This document shows positions 44,833 to 54,716 of a DNA stretch of 64,000 nucleotides, one piece after another (position 1 is the stretch's first letter; every line of letters starts with the position of its first letter). The stretch is from Gloeocapsopsis dulcis (GTDB lineage: Bacteria > Cyanobacteriota > Cyanobacteriia > Cyanobacteriales > Chroococcidiopsidaceae). The stretch covers positions 1,225,501-1,289,500 of the forward strand of contig NZ_CP119968.1 in NCBI RefSeq assembly GCF_032163395.1, read 5' to 3'. A program made the position numbers and the translations under genes. The notes below the pieces were generated by a model, which saw only the letters and a list, made by a program, of their open reading frames with translations, was not told the DNA's origin and made no database searches.

Positions 44833-47787
44833 CTACTCACTGTATGCTTCCATTGGTAGACACGAGCAGACAAAATTGCGATCGCCATAAGCATTATCGA
44901 TTCGTCCTACAGTAGTCCAAAACTTGTGTTCGCGAGTGTGTAGTGTAGGATAGGCGGCTTGTTCGCGTGAATAAGGATGTTGCCAATCTGAAGTAATTAA
45001 AGCATCAGCCGTATGCGGAGCATTTTTCAAGACATTATCATGCATATCTACCTTACCCGCCTCAATTTCTGCGATTTCTTGGCGAATTTGAATCATCGCC
45101 TCACAGAAACGATCCAATTCTGCTTTTGATTCGCTTTCTGTTGGTTCTACCATCATTGTGCCAGCAACAGGCCAAGAAACTGTAGGCGCGTGGAAGCCAT
45201 AATCCATCAAGCGCTTTGCAATGTCGTCTACCTCAATTCCGGCAGATTTCTTCAGCGATCGCAAATCTAAAATACACTCATGAGCGACTAATCCTGCTTT
45301 ACCCTTGTACAACACTGGATAGTAACGTTGTAAGCGGTGGGCAATATAATTTGCATTGAGAATCGCGACTTTAGTTGCTTGCGTTAAACCTGCCGCACCC
45401 ATCAAGGCAATATACATCCAGGAAATCGGTAGAATGCTAGCGCTACCCCAAGGTGCAGCGGCGATTGCCCCAATACTTTGTTCGTCACCAATCTGTACAA
45501 CCGAATGACCTGGTAGAAATGGTACAAGATGCGCTGCTACCCCAATTGGTCCCATTCCTGGACCACCACCACCATGTGGAATACAGAAAGTTTTGTGTAA
45601 ATTCAAGTGACACACATCCGCGCCATAATCGCCAGGACGACAAATACCAACTTGGGCATTCATATTCGCCCCATCCAGGTAGACTTGTCCGCCATGAGAG
45701 TGAACAATCGCGCAAATATCCTTGATTTGTGCTTCAAAAACACCATGTGTTGAAGGATACGTCACCATCAAACCAGTCAGTTCATGAGTGTGCTTTTCTG
45801 CTTTCGCCTGGAGATCGGTTAAGTCAATATTACCTTGTTGATCGCAAGCGATCGCCACAACTTTCATTCCCGCCATCACTGCACTTGCGGGGTTTGTGCC
45901 ATGGGCTGACTCTGGAATCAGACAAACATTGCGATATGCTTCGCCGCGACTTTCGTGATATTGCCGAATGACGAGTAATCCTGCGTATTCTCCTTGCGCA
46001 CCTGCATTTGGTTGCAGTGAAATTCCGGCAAAACCCGTGATTTCGGCTAAAGCTTGTTCGAGTTGCGCAAATAAAATTTGATACCCTCCGGTTTGGGACA
46101 GTGGTGCAAAGGGGTGAATTTTGCAAAATTCCCACCACGAGATTGGCAACATTTCGGTAGTCGCATTTAACTTCATCGTGCATGAACCTAAAGGAATCAT
46201 TGATGTTGTCAGCGACAGATCCTTGGCTTGCAGTCGGTAAATATACCGCAACATTTCAGTTTCGGCATGATAGCAGTTAAATACAGGATGTGTCAGATAG
46301 TCACTACTGCGAGTAAACGGCTTGATACTCTCAAATGCCAATTGAGGAGTTGCTAATTCCTCTAGCGTGAAAGGTACCTCACTTCCGGCAAAAATTTGCC
46401 ATAAATCGTATAAATCGGCTTCTGTCGTTGTTTCATCCAAGCTAATTGCGATCGCCCTTGGCGCTGCGCTGTGCGCAATCGCATCATCAATAATCCGCAG
46501 ATTGATTTGCTGGGCTAACGCTGCTTCAATAATTTGTGCAACACGTTCTGGTTCGAGGTCAATCCGCAGCGTATCAAAGTAGTGTTCTGAACCAATGGTG
46601 TAACCTAAACGCTTAAGACCATCAGCTAAAAGTACCGTTAGCTGATGAACTCGTTGAGCAATATCTTTCAAGCCTTGCGGTCCATGATAAACCGCGTACA
46701 TTGATGCCATAACAGCTAATAACACTTGGGCAGTACAAATGTTACTTGTCGCTTTTTCCCGCCGGATATGTTGTTCTCTAGTTTGGAGTGCAAGACGTAG
46801 TGCTGGCTTACCGCAAACATCTTTTGAGACACCAACAATGCGTCCTGGTACTTGCCGCTTGTGTTGTTCTTTCGTCGCAAAGTAAGCTGCATGAGGACCG
46901 CCGTAGCCAAGAGGAACGCCAAAACGTTGGGTACTCCCGACTGCGATATCTGCCCCAAATTCTCCAGGCGGTGTCAGCAAACACAAGCTTAAAAGATCGG
47001 CTGCGACTGTGACTAAAGCCCCTACTGCATGGGCTTGTTCGACAAAGCTACGATAATCGTAAATTGTCCCATCACTCGCCGGATACTGTAGCAACGCACC
47101 AAAGATCGACTCGTCGAAGGTAAACGTTTGATGGTCGCCGACAACAATTTTAATTCCTAGCGGTATAGCGCGAGTTTCAACAACTGCGATCGTTTGCGGA
47201 TGGCAATCTTGCGAAACAAAGAACGTATTTGCTTTTTGTTTACACAGCCCACAACTCATCGCCATCGCTTCAGCTGCTGCAGTAGCTTCATCAAGGAGTG
47301 AAGCATTGGCAATTTCCAAACCTGTTAGATCAATGATCGTTGTCTGGAAATTCAGTAGCGCTTCTAGTCGTCCTTGCGAAATCTCTGGTTGATAAGGAGT
47401 ATAGGCAGTGTACCAGCCTGGATTTTCTAGAATATTGCGTTGAATTACAGGTGGGGTAATGCAGTCGTGATACCCCATACCAATAAACGAGCGAAATACT
47501 TGATTTTTTGAAGCAATTTCTTTAAGTTCTGCTAATGCTGCGTATTCACTACGCGCGGCTTCTAGCTGAAGCGGTCTGTTGAGACGAATCGCCTGCGGTA
47601 CGGTTTTATCAATTAAGGCATCAAGCGTTGAGAAACCCAGATTGTCAAGCATTTGCTGAATTTCTTCAGGCTTAGAACCAATATGCCTTTGTGCAAAAGA
47701 AAAAGATTCTTGTGCTTCTTCTACCAGCTGCTGACGAATTGACTCAGTATCAGAGCTATAAGCTACCACAGGCTGCTCTCCAGACAC
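44833..47787 (-). CDS. gcvP: Glycine dehydrogenase (decarboxylating), P protein
   Basis: 984 residues, the fused homodimeric form. It decarboxylates glycine and passes the aminomethyl group to lipoyl-GcvH, central to photorespiration. The N-terminal half has [20 protein letters not shown], the C-terminal half the pyridoxal-phosphate Lys in [20 protein letters not shown], and [18 protein letters not shown]. The frame begins with a GTG at 47787, about 45 residues before conserved sequence. It lies 121 bases downstream of gcvH, in the gcvT-gcvH-gcvP order. Confidence 0.97.
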   Translation of the reverse strand: MSGEQPVVAYSSDTESIRQQLVEEAQESFSFAQRHIGSKPEEIQQMLDNLGFSTLDALIDKTVPQAIRLNRPLQLEAARSEYAALAELKEIASKNQVFRSFIGMGYHDCITPPVIQRNILENPGWYTAYTPYQPEISQGRLEALLNFQTTIIDLTGLEIANASLLDEATAAAEAMAMSCGLCKQKANTFFVSQDCHPQTIAVVETRAIPLGIKIVVGDHQTFTFDESIFGALLQYPASDGTIYDYRSFVEQAHAVGALVTVAADLLSLCLLTPPGEFGADIAVGSTQRFGVPLGYGGPHAAYFATKEQHKRQVPGRIVGVSKDVCGKPALRLALQTREQHIRREKATSNICTAQVLLAVMASMYAVYHGPQGLKDIAQRVHQLTVLLADGLKRLGYTIGSEHYFDTLRIDLEPERVAQIIEAALAQQINLRIIDDAIAHSAAPRAIAISLDETTTEADLYDLWQIFAGSEVPFTLEELATPQLAFESIKPFTRSSDYLTHPVFNCYHAETEMLRYIYRLQAKDLSLTTSMIPLGSCTMKLNATTEMLPISWWEFCKIHPFAPLSQTGGYQILFAQLEQALAEITGFAGISLQPNAGAQGEYAGLLVIRQYHESRGEAYRNVCLIPESAHGTNPASAVMAGMKVVAIACDQQGNIDLTDLQAKAEKHTHELTGLMVTYPSTHGVFEAQIKDICAIVHSHGGQVYLDGANMNAQVGICRPGDYGADVCHLNLHKTFCIPHGGGGPGMGPIGVAAHLVPFLPGHSVVQIGDEQSIGAIAAAPWGSASILPISWMYIALMGAAGLTQATKVAILNANYIAHRLQRYYPVLYKGKAGLVAHECILDLRSLKKSAGIEVDDIAKRLMDYGFHAPTVSWPVAGTMMVEPTESESKAELDRFCEAMIQIRQEIAEIEAGKVDMHDNVLKNAPHTADALITSDWQHPYSREQAAYPTLHTREHKFWTTVGRIDNAYGDRNFVCSCLPMEAYSE

Positions 47788-47908
47788 GACTTCTTCTTCA
47801 TATTTTGCAACATTATTTTAAACAACAAGAGCTAGGGAAAAGATAATTATTATATTTCTTGACTTTTTCATACCTTGTCTCATCCCTAGCCTAGCCTCTC
47901 ATCCTTAA

Positions 47909-48298
47909 TTACTCACCCTCTACCTGTGCCTGATACTCATCCGCCGACATCGTATCATCAAGTTCGCTGAGTTCATTAATCCGTACTTTTAACAACCAAC
48001 CTTCGCCGTAAGGGTCATCAGCTAACTGTTCAGGTGCCTCAACTATGGCATCATTACGTTCTATTACAGTGCCACTAATTGCTGCATACAAGTTTTCCAC
48101 AGCTTTCACCGATTCTATTGTGCCAAAGCTTTCTCCTTTGGTTAGGGCATCGCCAATTTCTGGCAATTCCAGAAACACAATGTCACCCAATTGATCTACG
48201 GCAAAGGCACTAATGCCGATTGTTGCTATTTCGCCATCTAAGCGCACGTACTCATGAGAATCTTGATATTTTAAATCGCTGGGATATTCCAGTGCCAT
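47909..48298 (-). CDS. gcvH: Glycine cleavage system H protein
   Basis: 129 residues from the ATG at 48298 ([20 protein letters not shown]); an upstream start five codons earlier is not needed. The lipoylated Lys is in [18 protein letters not shown]. It shuttles the methylamine group from GcvP to GcvT. The normal length and both ends are intact. It is 109 bases downstream of gcvT. Confidence 0.95.
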   Translation of the reverse strand: MALEYPSDLKYQDSHEYVRLDGEIATIGISAFAVDQLGDIVFLELPEIGDALTKGESFGTIESVKAVENLYAAISGTVIERNDAIVEAPEQLADDPYGEGWLLKVRINELSELDDTMSADEYQAQVEGE

Positions 48299-48421
48299 GT
48301 GTAACCTCAACAATAAAAAGTATTGATACTTAGTTGTCTTTACAGCAATGCAAACTCATCAAACTGTGGAGTTAGCATTTTAGTGCTAGCGCCCATTATT
48401 TCATAAAAATCCGAGACGATT

Positions 48422-49570
48422 TTAAGTTAATAATCGCGTTTTTGACCGATAAAATGGACGTTTAACGATGATCGCCGGATACAGTTTCCCGCGAATTTCA
48501 ACATCTAGCTGCTGTCCCAATTGACTTAAGGAAGTGGGAACATATGCCAAAGCAACTGGATAACCTAGTGTAGGCGAGAGTGTACCACTAGTAATTTCGC
48601 CAACTACTTTTCCTTGCGATAGCACTTGATAGCCATGACGCGCGATATTTCTACCTTGGAGACACAGCCCGACAAGTTTGCGTTGAACGCTGCGTGCTTT
48701 TTGTTGGGCAAGAACTTCGCGTCCGATAAAGTCTTCTTTAGTCTCTAAATGAACTAGCCAGCCCATGCCAGCTTCGAGGGGTGTAGTCGTTTCATCAATA
48801 TCTTGTCCGTAAAGCGCCATTGCGGCTTCGAGTCGCAGCGTATCTCGCGCACCAAGCCCACAGGGTATGACCCCAGCATCGTAGAGCGATCGCCATAATT
48901 CTATCCCGACATCTGAATCAACCATCACTTCAAATCCATCTTCTCCGGTGTAACCAGTTCGTGCAATAAACCCAGGTTGACCGAGAACTATTGCATCAAG
49001 ATGACCAAAAGCTTTAATTTTAGATAAGTCTTCTTGGACAAATTCTTGTAAAGTTACAGCGGCTTGGGGTCCTTGCACAGCAATTAAAACTTTTTCTGAA
49101 GATACATCGTGCAACTGCGCTTGTTCTTGATCAACGTTTTGCAAAATCCATGCTTTGTCTTTACTACTAGTTGCAGCATTGACAATCATCACGCCCCGCT
49201 GTTCTCCTGCATCTTCCCCTTGGTAGTAAAAAATAATGTCGTCAATAATTCCAGCTTGAGAGTTTAGCAGTACAGTATATTGCGCTTGACCTGGTTGCAG
49301 GCGGTTTAAATCTGAAGGAACTAAACGCTGTAATTGAGAAATCAACTGCTTGCCGCGCAAGATGAATTTACCCATGTGGGAAATATCAAACATCCCCGCT
49401 GCAGTTCTCACCGCTTGATGTTCTTTACTAATACCAACAAACTGCACTGGCATTTCCCAGCCACCAAAACTAGTTAGTCGGGCTTTAAGTTCGAGTGCAA
49501 GTTGATATAAAGGTGTTTGAGCTAACGGTAGCGCTTCTGGAATTAACTCTTCTTGATTAGCCACAGACAA
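48422..49570 (-). CDS. gcvT: Aminomethyltransferase, glycine cleavage T protein
   Basis: 382 residues. LTSFGGWEMPVQFVGISKEH, FDISHMGKFILRG, and the folate-binding GYTGEDGFEV and LRLEAAMALYGQDIDETTTP are the standard GcvT motifs. It transfers the methylene group to tetrahydrofolate and releases ammonia. The first codon is a TTG at 49570 with a GTG two codons on; no ATG is available before the conserved region. It is the first gene of the gcv cluster. Confidence 0.95.
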   Translation of the reverse strand: MSVANQEELIPEALPLAQTPLYQLALELKARLTSFGGWEMPVQFVGISKEHQAVRTAAGMFDISHMGKFILRGKQLISQLQRLVPSDLNRLQPGQAQYTVLLNSQAGIIDDIIFYYQGEDAGEQRGVMIVNAATSSKDKAWILQNVDQEQAQLHDVSSEKVLIAVQGPQAAVTLQEFVQEDLSKIKAFGHLDAIVLGQPGFIARTGYTGEDGFEVMVDSDVGIELWRSLYDAGVIPCGLGARDTLRLEAAMALYGQDIDETTTPLEAGMGWLVHLETKEDFIGREVLAQQKARSVQRKLVGLCLQGRNIARHGYQVLSQGKVVGEITSGTLSPTLGYPVALAYVPTSLSQLGQQLDVEIRGKLYPAIIVKRPFYRSKTRLLT

Positions 49571-49653
49571 CCCATTAAATTACTAAACATTTTATATATC
49601 GTAAGCACGTCTTTAACTAGAGAAATACGAATTACTCAGAACCATTACTCTAA

Positions 49654-49806
49654 CTAACTTTTAACTCTGACCCCTCCTATAGTATTCAGCCAAACGCCAC
49701 ATAAAATCATTGCCCCACCTAATACAGCTAACGGTAAAGCGTTTCCTACTGTAGCGCATGAGGATACACTGATTTTCCATTCTAAGCCCTTGATTGAACG
49801 GAACAC
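49654..49806 (-). pseudogene. Possible C-terminal relic of an EamA/DMT-type transporter
   Basis: A 50-codon minus-strand frame reads GNALPLAVLGGAMILCGVWL, the pattern of the last membrane helix of EamA (drug/metabolite) transporters. No start or preceding helices remain. It lies within the 324 bases upstream of gcvT, which otherwise hold only AT-rich sequence and no recognisable riboswitch. The call rests on one helix and is weak. Confidence 0.35.
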
Positions 49807-49894
49807 CTAACAGCTAGTAGCTTTAATTAAGTTAATCTTTATATATTTTTCTTAAAATAGAGATATTGACTTGAAAATACTTGAGATTTACTTC

Positions 49895-50383
49895 ATGTCT
49901 GCATCAAACATCCATTCACGCGAATTGAGAGCAAATCAACAGGTGCCTGATTCAACATCTTGGAAAATTAAGCTACTGTACGATGGCGAGTGCCCATTGT
50001 GTTTGCGCGAAGTTGATTTTTTGAGGAAACGAGATGCTGGTCGCGGACTTGTAGCATTCGTGGATATTGCAGATGAGAACTATACACCTGAATTACATGG
50101 CGGCGTAGACTTTGAAACTGCGATGGGGCGAATTCATGCAGTCATGCCTGATGGTACAGTTATCAAGAATGTAGAAGTTTTTCGCCGAGTTTATGAAACT
50201 TTAGGAATGGGATGGGTTTACGCTATGACTAAGTTACCCGTCATTGGTGCTTTTGCTGATATGCTATATGGCATCTGGGCTGACTGGCGGTTGCGGCTGA
50301 CTGGACGACCAGACTTAGCCACAGTTGTTGCTAAGCGTCAGCAGAAAATTGAATGCACATCTCAGGGACGCTGTCAAGTGTAA
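49895..50383 (+). CDS. DCC-family thiol-disulfide oxidoreductase-like protein (DUF393)
   Basis: 162 residues from the ATG at 49895; a TTG 24 bases upstream is less likely. The hallmark DGECPLCLREVDFLRKRD holds the CxxC-type pair of the DCC family, followed by AVMPDGTVIKNVEVFRRVYE. The C-terminus ends with a Cys near CTSQGRC. The redox role is assumed from the motif, not proven. The stop TAA overlaps the next ATG (TAATG), so the two genes are coupled. Confidence 0.87.
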   Translation: MSASNIHSRELRANQQVPDSTSWKIKLLYDGECPLCLREVDFLRKRDAGRGLVAFVDIADENYTPELHGGVDFETAMGRIHAVMPDGTVIKNVEVFRRVYETLGMGWVYAMTKLPVIGAFADMLYGIWADWRLRLTGRPDLATVVAKRQQKIECTSQGRCQV

Positions 50384-51006
50384 TGAGTGATCTTGATGCC
50401 CGACAATACGCGCCTGCAACTGAGCGCAACCGAGAACCGATTCTAGAGATTTTACTCGAAGTTTTGCCGCCAACAGGCACAGTGTTAGAAGTCTCTAGCG
50501 GAACCGGAGAACACGCTATCTTTTTTGCACCGCGAATTTACCCTCGCAAGTGGCTACCTTCTGACCCTAACCCAATGGCACGTGCCAGTATTATGGCATG
50601 GCGCGAATATGCTCCTGCCGAAAATCTGTATCCAGCGATCGCCCTTAATGCTTGCGATCCAATGTGGACCGTCGAACAACAATCATTAGATATTGTTGCG
50701 ATCGTTAACATTAACATGATTCACATTGCGCCTTGGTCGGCTTGCTTAGGATTATTTGCAGGTGCCAGGCGAATTCTTCCCTCTGGTGGTATTCTGTATC
50801 TCTACGGACCTTTCAAACAAGGTGGTCAACATACAGCAGCAAGTAATGCTGCATTTGATGAAAGTTTACGCACTCAGAATCCAGAGTGGGGTGTGCGAAA
50901 TTTAGAGGATGTCGTAGAAGTAGCTAAGACTAATAATTTTTCACTCATCAAAACTGTCGCGATGCCAGCAAATAATCTTTCAGTCATTTTTCAAAAGATG
51001 AATTAA
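50383..51006 (+). CDS. DUF938 family SAM-dependent methyltransferase-like protein
   Basis: 207 residues from the ATG at 50383. TERNREPILEILLEVLPPTG and VLEVSSGTGEHAIFFAPRIY form the DUF938 N-terminus and SAM-binding loop; LYLYGPFKQGGQHTAASNAA and NPEWGVRNLEDVVEVA follow. The substrate is unknown. It overlaps the DCC-family gene at TAATG. Nothing else nearby hints at the pathway. Confidence 0.87.
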   Translation: MSDLDARQYAPATERNREPILEILLEVLPPTGTVLEVSSGTGEHAIFFAPRIYPRKWLPSDPNPMARASIMAWREYAPAENLYPAIALNACDPMWTVEQQSLDIVAIVNINMIHIAPWSACLGLFAGARRILPSGGILYLYGPFKQGGQHTAASNAAFDESLRTQNPEWGVRNLEDVVEVAKTNNFSLIKTVAMPANNLSVIFQKMN

Positions 51007-51445
51007 ATTTGCGCTTCTCCTGACTCAGACTGATGCTCTAGTCCATGCGAAATCCTATTATAACCATATTAGATTTCTATGGCATGAGGACTCGTCAGAA
51101 TTCACGGAATCAAGTATTATCAAATTACTTTCAACTTTATATTTACTTAATCATTGCGATTTTCCTACATACCATAAGGTTTAGTAGGTAAAGTTGCTAT
51201 TTGAGATAAAAATGCGATCGTAGCGATCGCGGAGAATTTACTGTATTGCTCAATCAAGTATTGATGAGGCGCTGTTAAAGGAGCACTGCTATGCTGCATT
51301 TAGAAAAATTTTTACATCAGCAAAAAGTGGTGTCTTTGTGTCTCAGGCTCAGCTTGACAGGATATTAATATAGCAATCAAAAAAATCTCTTTAGCAAAAC
51401 ATTCAAAAATAATTACAACTATCGTTTACCAAACCAGTAATACCC
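51007..51445. other. Intergenic region upstream of the Mrp operon
   Basis: 439 bases. It contains a CCTAC...GTAGG inverted repeat (about 51172-51192), overlapping HIP1-like sites near 51212-51230, and a 25-codon frame with a good AGGAG-like site before an ATG at 51292 that I do not recognise. The Mrp promoter must be here; no pH- or metal-sensing RNA motif was recognised. Confidence 0.4.
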
Positions 51446-51781
51446 GTGTTAGAAGCATGCATCCTCGCGACAATATTATGTGGATTTTTCGGCATTATTT
51501 TTAAAAAGAACATCATGATGAAGATCATCGCGATGGATGTTATGAGCACAGGAGTCATCGCCTATTATGTACTGATTGCAGCACGAGATGGCTTATTTAC
51601 ACCCATTTGGGCAAATGCTCGTAAAGGTGCTTACGCCGATCCAGTTCCTCAGGCAGTGATATTAACAGCGATCGTCATCGGCTTTTCGATTCAAGCTTTA
51701 ATGCTAGTCAGTGTCATGAAACTAGCACAAGATAACCCGACCTTAGAAAGCAACGAAATCGAGAAGAGTAATATGCCATGA
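51446..51781 (+). CDS. mrpC: Mrp antiporter subunit C (NuoK-like)
   Basis: 111 residues with three membrane helices, homologous to NuoK/NdhE (CGFFGIIFKKNIMMKIIAMD and ADPVPQAVILTAIVIGFSIQ are the MnhC signature). It starts with GTG at 51446 and its stop overlaps the next gene by ATGA. It is the first gene of the Mrp cluster. In the complex it belongs to the membrane core that couples proton entry to sodium export. Confidence 0.9.
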   Translation: MLEACILATILCGFFGIIFKKNIMMKIIAMDVMSTGVIAYYVLIAARDGLFTPIWANARKGAYADPVPQAVILTAIVIGFSIQALMLVSVMKLAQDNPTLESNEIEKSNMP

Positions 51782-53208
51782 ATACTCTGACGATTGCCTG
51801 GATTGCTTTATCGCTAGTTACGGGGTTTGTGATTTATTTGCTCCCCAAAGTTGACCGATACCTTGCACTGAGTGTGGCTGTTGTTTCGCTGGGATATGGG
51901 TTGCAGATATTTGTAGAACAGTCGCCCCTAACCCTGCAATTGCTAGATAACTTCGGTGTCACCTTAGTCGTCGATCAGTTGAGTGGCTACTTTATATTGA
52001 CTAATGCATTAGTAACAGCAGCAGTTATTATCTACTGTTGGGACAGCGGCAAAACAGCTTTTTTTTATATGCAGACTATTATTCTGCATGGTAGCCTGAA
52101 TGCCGTCTTTATCTGTGCAGATTTTATAAGCCTCTATGTGGCATTAGAGGTAATTGGGATTGCCGCATTTCTTTTGATTGCTTATCCCCGAACTGAACGG
52201 TCAATATGGGTTGCCTTGCGTTATCTGTTTGTCAGCAACACGGCAATGCTGTTTTATCTGGTGGGCGCGATATTAGTTTACCAGGCAAATCACTCATTTG
52301 CTTTTGCTGGTTTGGGTGAAGCACCAACTGAGGCACTTGCCTTGATTGTTTTGGGACTATTGACAAAAGGGGGAGTCTTCGTCTCAGGATTGTGGCTACC
52401 GTTGACTCATTCAGAGTCAGAAACACCAGTATCGGCATTATTGTCAGGAATTGTCGTCAAAGCTGGGGTATTTCCACTCATACGTTGTGCGCTGCTTGTT
52501 GACGAGGTCTATGCGATCGCTCGTATTTTTGGAGTTGCTGCAGCATTGTTGGGTGTGTTCTATGCCATTTTTGAAAAAGATACCAAGCGCACACTGGCAC
52601 TAAGTACACTTTCACAGTTGGGCTGGATTCTCGTTGCACCGGAAGTCGGAGGTTTGTATGCGCTGGCGCATGGCTCAGCAAAATCAACGCTATTTTTAAT
52701 TGCAGGTAATTTACCAAGTCGCAACTTCCAGGAACTGCAACAACGTCGATCAATTAATCCTGTACTGTGGGTTGCTTTAACCATGGCTGGTCTTTCAATC
52801 TCAGGTTTTCCTTTATTTGTTGGTTTTGGCGCAAAGATATTAACACTGAGTCAATTGCCTACAGCTTATACGATCGCAATGAACATTGGAGCCGTAGGAA
52901 CAGCGATCGTGTATGCCAAATTCATCTTTCTCCCGCGTGGAGGACAAGAGAAAATCCGCCTTGGTTTATCCCTAGCGGCAACCCTGACGATCAGTGCACT
53001 GATCGTAGCAAATATTGCCTACTATCAAGCTTATACCGTTGCAAATATCACAAAAGTACTTGCCATTATTGCCATTGGCTGGGTGGCATATGTTTTCGTT
53101 TTGCGACGTTCAGAACTTAGATTACCGCGTATGCTTGAGCAATTTGAGCATCTGATTGGCGGTATGAGTCTGATGTTGATATTGCTGTTTTGGATGGTAT
53201 TTGCATGA
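51778..53208 (+). CDS. mrpD: Mrp antiporter subunit D (NuoN/M-like)
   Basis: 476 residues with about 13-14 helices of the proton-pumping complex-I family. ALEVIGIAAFLLIAYPRTER contains the conserved Glu on helix 5, LLTKGGVFVSGLWLPLTHSE the Lys on helix 7, and FEKDTKRTLALSTLSQLGWI the following conserved block. Translationally coupled both upstream and downstream through ATGA overlaps. Some cyanobacterial Mrp clusters carry two D genes; only one is here. Confidence 0.92.
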   Translation: MNTLTIAWIALSLVTGFVIYLLPKVDRYLALSVAVVSLGYGLQIFVEQSPLTLQLLDNFGVTLVVDQLSGYFILTNALVTAAVIIYCWDSGKTAFFYMQTIILHGSLNAVFICADFISLYVALEVIGIAAFLLIAYPRTERSIWVALRYLFVSNTAMLFYLVGAILVYQANHSFAFAGLGEAPTEALALIVLGLLTKGGVFVSGLWLPLTHSESETPVSALLSGIVVKAGVFPLIRCALLVDEVYAIARIFGVAAALLGVFYAIFEKDTKRTLALSTLSQLGWILVAPEVGGLYALAHGSAKSTLFLIAGNLPSRNFQELQQRRSINPVLWVALTMAGLSISGFPLFVGFGAKILTLSQLPTAYTIAMNIGAVGTAIVYAKFIFLPRGGQEKIRLGLSLAATLTISALIVANIAYYQAYTVANITKVLAIIAIGWVAYVFVLRRSELRLPRMLEQFEHLIGGMSLMLILLFWMVFA

Positions 53209-53591
53209 CTGGATATCTCAATTTGATATTGCGACTCGTTATCTGGTTTCTCCTCACTGCCAATTTCAGTGTGGTTAATATCATCATTGGTGTGAGTGTG
53301 GCACTGCTTTTGCCCCATAATCATAGATCCCGTGCCGCATTAAAAGATTGGCTACGGGCACTAGGTGAGATTGTTGTAGCGATTCCACAGGCATATATTG
53401 AAGCTTTTCAAATCATGCTCCGTCCGCATACTCAAGAGGAAGTCACTATGGAACGCGTGCCACCGCGACGGACGCCTGGACTCATCTTTCTCGATATATT
53501 CTTGATCACCTTTACCCCCAAAACGATTGTTTTAAAATATCACGAACACGGCTGGTACGAAGTTCACCGCGTGCGACGGAGGAAAGCATGA
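53205..53591 (+). CDS. mrpE: Mrp antiporter subunit E
   Basis: 128 residues from the ATG at 53205 inside the mrpD stop (ATGA). It has two N-terminal helices (LILRLVIWFLLTANFSVVNI), followed by a cytoplasmic tail containing TPKTIVLKYHEHGWYEVHRV, a shortened version of the TPGT...... strand found in MnhE. Fits the MrpE family and its place between D and F. Overlaps the next gene by four bases. Confidence 0.87.
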   Translation: MTGYLNLILRLVIWFLLTANFSVVNIIIGVSVALLLPHNHRSRAALKDWLRALGEIVVAIPQAYIEAFQIMLRPHTQEEVTMERVPPRRTPGLIFLDIFLITFTPKTIVLKYHEHGWYEVHRVRRRKA

Positions 53592-53848
53592 ATTTGGTAC
53601 TGATGGCGATGATCTTAGCACTGCTTATACCAATTTACGAAGCTTGGAGAGATGACGAAGTCTGGCAACGGATGTTGGCATTTGCCAGTATTGCAACCAA
53701 GACATCAGTTATGGCACTTGTGATTTCTGTTTTACGCGATGATTGGATGATCGGAATTGTCGCCGTCATTATCCTCAGTGTCGGAAATGCCGCATTAATG
53801 CTGCTAGCTCACGTCATTAAACGATTGAATGATGTCTCAAATCAGTAA
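53588..53848 (+). CDS. mrpF: Mrp antiporter subunit F
   Basis: 86 residues with three helices; the order and size fit MnhF. WQRMLAFASIATKTSVMALV corresponds to the RllAlnsiatk region of the family. The gene overlaps mrpE by ATGA and is 3 bases before mrpG. Function is inferred from position and hydropathy. Confidence 0.8.
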   Translation: MNLVLMAMILALLIPIYEAWRDDEVWQRMLAFASIATKTSVMALVISVLRDDWMIGIVAVIILSVGNAALMLLAHVIKRLNDVSNQ

Positions 53849-53851
53849 TAT

Positions 53852-54133
53852 ATGCTTATTAATATACTTAGTTATACCTTTATAGGTTTAGGAATTGTTT
53901 TTTGGTTTTGGGGAACCTCGCATTTACTGGGCAACCGCTCAATTTTATTCAAACTGCATAGTCTTTCGGTTGCAGATACGCTGGGATCGATGAGTATCAT
54001 TATCGGACTACTGCTAAGAATACCCAGTGAATGGCCCTTGCTGATTCTCGCGATTATCTCCTTAGCAATTTGGAACACTGTGCTGGGGTATGTCTTAGCC
54101 TACTGTTCTAGTAGTGGAGATAGCTATGAATGA
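53852..54133 (+). CDS. mrpG: Mrp antiporter subunit G
   Basis: 93 residues with three helices. FWGTSHLLGNRSILFKLHSL and VADTLGSMSIIIGLLL match the MnhG pattern of a first helix, FxRLHa and d.lg....lG. It overlaps the next gene by eight bases. Assignment comes from motif, size and order. Confidence 0.85.
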   Translation: MLINILSYTFIGLGIVFWFWGTSHLLGNRSILFKLHSLSVADTLGSMSIIIGLLLRIPSEWPLLILAIISLAIWNTVLGYVLAYCSSSGDSYE

Positions 54134-54716
54134 GAACGATCTCTCTGTCTATGTCATAACAGCACTGCTGCCATTGACTGCGTTTATGTTGATATTTCAG
54201 GTCAATCCCTACCATGCCTTGGTTATTCGTGGCATTTTGGGAGCAATAGCAGCATTAGTATATGCAGTTTTGGGAGCTGCGGATGTAGCTTTGACAGAAG
54301 CATTGGTAGGGACGATGCTGGCAGTTACGCTCTATGCAGTTGCAGTACGTTCATCACTCGTTATGCGACTTGGTGTTCTTAAAGATGAGTTGAGTACACA
54401 AGGCGATCGCCAGTTTGGACAACTGCTGGATGATTTACGCACAATATTAGACAAATGTCATATGCGGCTTGAAGTGTTTCCTTACACAGATATGCAGTCA
54501 TTGGATCAAGCATTAATTGATAAAGAAGTACACGCAATTTGCACTCAACGATCGCAACCACACTCTGACTTTGAACAAGACTGTGGAAGTGACCAGCACT
54601 TTCATACTGCCATCAGGGTGCAACGCCTCTACGAAATTATGCAAACTGAACTTGCATTGCCAGGCACTATTCTCACCTACGTCAATCCATCAGACTCAAA
54701 GGAGGAGCATTCATGA
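54126..54716 (+). CDS. DUF4040-type Mrp subunit (MrpA C-terminal-like) with soluble extension
   Basis: 196 residues from the ATG at 54126. The first about 90 residues have three helices with ALVIRGILGAIAALVYAVLG and AADVALTEALVGTMLAVTLY, the DUF4040/MnhB-N region normally found at the C-terminal part of MrpA. Residues 95-195 are hydrophilic and cytosolic with no recognised domain (KDELSTQGDRQFGQLLDDLR, then LEVFPYTDMQSLDQALI). So the operon has only this piece of MrpA and no NuoL-like half. Ends with the ATGA overlap to mrpB. Confidence 0.8.
   Translation: MNENDLSVYVITALLPLTAFMLIFQVNPYHALVIRGILGAIAALVYAVLGAADVALTEALVGTMLAVTLYAVAVRSSLVMRLGVLKDELSTQGDRQFGQLLDDLRTILDKCHMRLEVFPYTDMQSLDQALIDKEVHAICTQRSQPHSDFEQDCGSDQHFHTAIRVQRLYEIMQTELALPGTILTYVNPSDSKEEHS

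Noticed and set aside
49571-49894. A possible glycine riboswitch before gcvT.
   Set aside because: No tandem aptamer cores or conserved GG...junction pattern seen; the region is AT-rich with a transporter-like relic only.
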